Shown here one piece after another: positions 61,750-64,000 of a stretch of 64,000 bases of DNA (its first letter is position 1; each line of letters begins with the position of its first letter). Origin of the DNA: Gammaproteobacteria bacterium (GTDB lineage: Bacteria; Pseudomonadota; Gammaproteobacteria; Pseudomonadales; Azotimanducaceae). The stretch is taken from the NCBI GenBank assembly GCA_030425195.1, contig JAUIAV010000018.1:23876-87875 (forward strand). Reading direction: 5' to 3'. The notes under the pieces were generated by a model, which was not told the origin of the DNA, searched no databases, and saw nothing but the letters and a program-made list of their open reading frames with translations. The translations under genes were made by a program, and so were the position numbers.

Positions 61750-63039
61750 TCAGTCTTCAATCTGTGACAGCGACTCGTTGGCCGCGGCACCGAATATGCC
61801 CTTCGCCATGAGCGATGACTCCACGCTGCGGCGATGCTGATACACCTCCGCGCGGATGGCATGGAGCGCTTTGTTCTCCGGATCCGCCTGCACCGCCATC
61901 TCCGCCAGGTGGCACGCCAGACGCACGTCTTCCGCAGCCAGTGCCTGGGCGCGTTCGGCAAGCCTGTCCGCGCCGCCAGCCAGCGATGCCAGCTCTCTCG
62001 CAAGCACGGATTCCTCCGCCGGCTTGAGATGTGCTGGGTTGCCGTCGTACCAGCCGCCATAGAGGCGCCAGATGTTCCGGACGATGAACTCCGGCTCGTC
62101 ATAGATGGGCTTGAGGTAGGGTTTCTCGAGGATGGCCGGATCGATCTTCACCTCGTGAACGATTTCGTTCAGGCGTGCGCCTTCGTTCATGGCACCGACC
62201 GTGCGTTCCACCAGAAACTCGAGGGCTTCCGCCACGTCGATGAGCACCCCGCGGATGCGCGCCTCGCCTTCGATGGGCAGGCCGTGCGCTGGCAGGAACA
62301 GCTCCGCACCCTGTGCCGCCATGTCCCGCATGGCGGCCGCCCACTCCACCGGATAGCGCTGCACTTTCTGCGGGTTGCCCGCATTCGGGAAGCACCAGAT
62401 GAAGAAATCGCCGGCGCAGATGGCTTTGTGCGCCGGAATCCAGGCCCAGGTGTGATCGTCCGTTTCGCCCTTGGCGTGATTGAGCACCACATCCAGACCA
62501 CCGACGGCAAGCTCGAGCCGGTCGGAGTAGGTGAGATCGGGTCGTGCGGCACTTTCCGGCAGAAACCCATCCCCGTCGGTGAGCGAATAACCGCGGCGGG
62601 AGAACTGACCGAACTGACGCCGGTTGATCACCATGTTGTAGCCGCTCGTCCACTGATAGCGGTCGAACCGGCGGGAGACGTTCTCGTGCCCGGCCACCTT
62701 GGGCGTTGGCTGCCCGTTCGCCTGTGCGTCGGCAAGAAAAGCGCCGCTGCCGCCCACATGATCCAGGTGACCATGCGTATAGACGAGGGTATTGAATCGA
62801 TCCTTGCGCCAGCCGCGGATGGCTTCCACCACCCGGCCACCGCCGGGCGGGCCGCTGGTGTCGAACGCCAGCAGCCCGTCTTCGGTCTCGAACAGGACAC
62901 AGTGGGAAAAGGCTTCCACCATCGCCACACCATCGGCCACCACGGAGAGCTCGTGGTTGATCCGATTCATGGGGCCGACTTCATCCGTGGTTCTGCCGCC
63001 ATCAATCACTGCGGTGGATATCTCGAGCAGGTTCGGCAT
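61750..63039 (-). CDS. MBL-fold alkylsulfatase-like hydrolase
   Basis: A 429-aa metallo-beta-lactamase-fold protein: YTHGHLDHVGGSGAF (HxHxDH), HAKGETDDHTWAWIP, then an alkylsulfatase-type dimerisation region (IWRLYGGWYDGNPAHL) and helical repeats (ELASLAGGADRLAERAQALAAEDVRLAC). This is the SDS-hydrolase (SdsA1) family layout without a signal peptide or the C-terminal SCP2 domain. Expected: hydrolysis of sulfate or related esters. It lies between the alpha/beta hydrolase and TAXI genes, 13 and 4 bp away. Confidence 0.85.
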   Translation of the reverse strand: MPNLLEISTAVIDGGRTTDEVGPMNRINHELSVVADGVAMVEAFSHCVLFETEDGLLAFDTSGPPGGGRVVEAIRGWRKDRFNTLVYTHGHLDHVGGSGAFLADAQANGQPTPKVAGHENVSRRFDRYQWTSGYNMVINRRQFGQFSRRGYSLTDGDGFLPESAARPDLTYSDRLELAVGGLDVVLNHAKGETDDHTWAWIPAHKAICAGDFFIWCFPNAGNPQKVQRYPVEWAAAMRDMAAQGAELFLPAHGLPIEGEARIRGVLIDVAEALEFLVERTVGAMNEGARLNEIVHEVKIDPAILEKPYLKPIYDEPEFIVRNIWRLYGGWYDGNPAHLKPAEESVLARELASLAGGADRLAERAQALAAEDVRLACHLAEMAVQADPENKALHAIRAEVYQHRRSVESSLMAKGIFGAAANESLSQIED

Positions 63040-63052
63040 GTTCCCTCCTTCG

Positions 63053-63880
63053 TCAGTCCTCGGCCGCGGCGAGGCGTGCCATCAGCGTCGCGGCGGTCAC
63101 AGGACCGTGCACCATGAACTGGTGAATCGCGTCCGCCACCCGGTCCGGCTCGTGTACGGCCACCTCGTGCCCCGCCCGGGACAGCACCTCCAGCGAGGCA
63201 TTCGGCAGACGCATGTAGTCGTTGAGGTTCGGAATCAGCAGGCTGTCCACGCCGCCTGCGATCATCAGTGTCGGGGTGGTGATCTCCGGCAGCCGGTGAG
63301 CCACGTCCAGATCGCGCATGGATTCCGCACCCCTTTCGAAATGACCGTCGGAAACGCTGAGAATGTGCTCCGCGCGGTCGACGAACCACTCCTCGGTCTC
63401 CACATCCTCCCGGAACTGCATGAGCCGGTAGCGGGCGAGAATCGCTTCCCGGTCGCCGCGCCGGCGTTCGGCCAGACGCTGCTCACGGAGCTCAGGCGTG
63501 ATCTCACCCACCCCTTCCGCCGGAATGGGCGCCATCAGAATGAGCCGCTCGAGCCGCTCGGCATGATCCAGCGCCAGCAGGTAACCGATGCCGCCGCCCA
63601 TGCTGTGACCGGCGAAGCTCACCCGGTCGAGACCGAGATGATCCAGCATGCCCACCACGTCCCGCGCGTACTGCTCGAGGGTGTAGCCATCCGGCGTGTG
63701 CTCGGACTGGCCCGTGCCCCGGCACTCCATGAGGATGATCCGATATCGGGTTTCCAGCCGCTCTGCCACCGGCATCCAGTTCACCCGCGAAGCCGTATAG
63801 CCATGATGCAGCAGCAGAGGTTCCCCTTCGCCGTGAACGTCGTACCAGAGTCTGGCGCCATTGATCTCCGCGTAAGCCAT
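63053..63880 (-). CDS. Alpha/beta hydrolase
   Basis: A 275-aa alpha/beta hydrolase: LLLHHGYTASRVNW (oxyanion His-Gly), RGTGQS, nucleophile elbow GHSMGG, Asp near VDSLLIPN, and His in RAGHEVAVHEP. It resembles epoxide-hydrolase/haloperoxidase-like esterases. Start MAYAEIN at 63880 overlaps the stop of the upstream aldehyde dehydrogenase by 1 nt (TGATG), so the genes are coupled. Confidence 0.88.
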   Translation of the reverse strand: MAYAEINGARLWYDVHGEGEPLLLHHGYTASRVNWMPVAERLETRYRIILMECRGTGQSEHTPDGYTLEQYARDVVGMLDHLGLDRVSFAGHSMGGGIGYLLALDHAERLERLILMAPIPAEGVGEITPELREQRLAERRRGDREAILARYRLMQFREDVETEEWFVDRAEHILSVSDGHFERGAESMRDLDVAHRLPEITTPTLMIAGGVDSLLIPNLNDYMRLPNASLEVLSRAGHEVAVHEPDRVADAIHQFMVHGPVTAATLMARLAAAED

Positions 63881-64000
63881 CAGTCGTCCAGCCCGCCCAT
63901 GCAGATGTATTTGGTCTCCAGATAGTCGTCGCACCCGTACCTGGAGCCTTCCCGGCCCTGACCCGATTCCTTGACCCCGCCGAAAGGGATCACTTCCGAG
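63880..64000 (-). CDS. NAD(P)-dependent aldehyde dehydrogenase, C-terminal part
   Basis: The frame ends at 63880 and runs off the right edge. The 39 visible residues contain [18 protein letters not shown] and [10 protein letters not shown], the C-terminal signature of succinate-semialdehyde-dehydrogenase-type (GabD-like) aldehyde dehydrogenases. It is the first visible gene of a minus-strand operon with the alpha/beta hydrolase, metallo-hydrolase and TAXI genes. Confidence 0.88.
   Translation of the reverse strand, partial: SEVIPFGGVKESGQGREGSRYGCDDYLETKYICMGGLDD

Overview
The window looks like chromosomal DNA of a high-GC Gram-negative proteobacterium, most likely a marine or aquatic gammaproteobacterium. 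The signs are a split crtZ / crtY-crtI-crtB carotenoid cluster of the Pantoea/Erwinia type, a TonB-dependent receptor, lipoproteins with classical lipoboxes, TRAP- and RND-type envelope parts, and many oxidative and hydrolytic catabolic genes. The assignment is inference; there is no rRNA or other marker gene. I saw no tRNA, rRNA, CRISPR array, integrase or insertion sequence. Gene density is very high and no gap exceeds 300 bp; the largest is the 227 bp regulatory region at 25853-26079.

Layout. (1) 1-14521: carotenoid genes (crtZ at the left; crtY-crtI-crtB on the minus strand; a diverging fatty-acid-hydroxylase/sterol-desaturase gene) enclosing a minus-strand block of membrane genes: DUF4345 protein, YjiH-like protein, cation/proton antiporter, AI-2E-type permease, an outer-membrane factor / HlyD adaptor / FUSC-like efflux set and an omega-amino-acid aminotransferase. 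(2) 14562-21245: a large AsmA-type envelope protein, an FMN split-barrel protein, a double-hotdog thioesterase, a GFA protein and an ABC1/AarF kinase-like protein. (3) 21374-26061: a TonB-dependent receptor and a cell-surface lipoprotein behind a four-unit array matching the PhoB box, the most interesting element of the window. (4) 26080-33712: an ArsR/AHSA1 pair with a double palindromic operator, then a tight minus-strand catabolic operon (acyl-CoA synthetase, GH3 glycosidase, luciferase-like monooxygenase, acetoacetate-decarboxylase-like protein, SDR). (5) 33811-41715: amidohydrolase and CobW-type GTPase, a DUF3604 protein, and a Baeyer-Villiger-type monooxygenase with an MFS transporter. 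(6) 41728-48492: a plus-strand run of small genes (cupins, epoxide-hydrolase-like, ASCH, tandem GFA, HSL-type esterase, DUF3465, VOC, a divergent AdoMet-decarboxylase-like protein, DUF1801). (7) 48510-55273: hydrolase, SDR, Tat-exported amidase, ArsC-like protein, two amidohydrolase-2 proteins and a thiolase. (8) 55369-64000: an amidohydrolase-methyltransferase fusion, a NYN-LOTUS protein, gpsA, a GST, an orphan TAXI receptor, an alkylsulfatase-like metallo-hydrolase, an alpha/beta hydrolase and the end of an aldehyde dehydrogenase.

How they fit together. The crt genes give a route from GGPP to hydroxylated beta-carotene (zeaxanthin type), possibly further modified by the adjacent di-iron hydroxylase; crtE is not in the window. 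The Pho-box array suggests that the receptor/lipoprotein pair is made under phosphate starvation and handles a phosphorus-containing ligand at the cell surface. The remaining clusters suggest an organism that degrades complex organic compounds (ketones, glycosides, esters, amides) through CoA thioesters. Many start codons were moved from the longest frame to a downstream codon with a Shine-Dalgarno match; these choices are explained in the entries.
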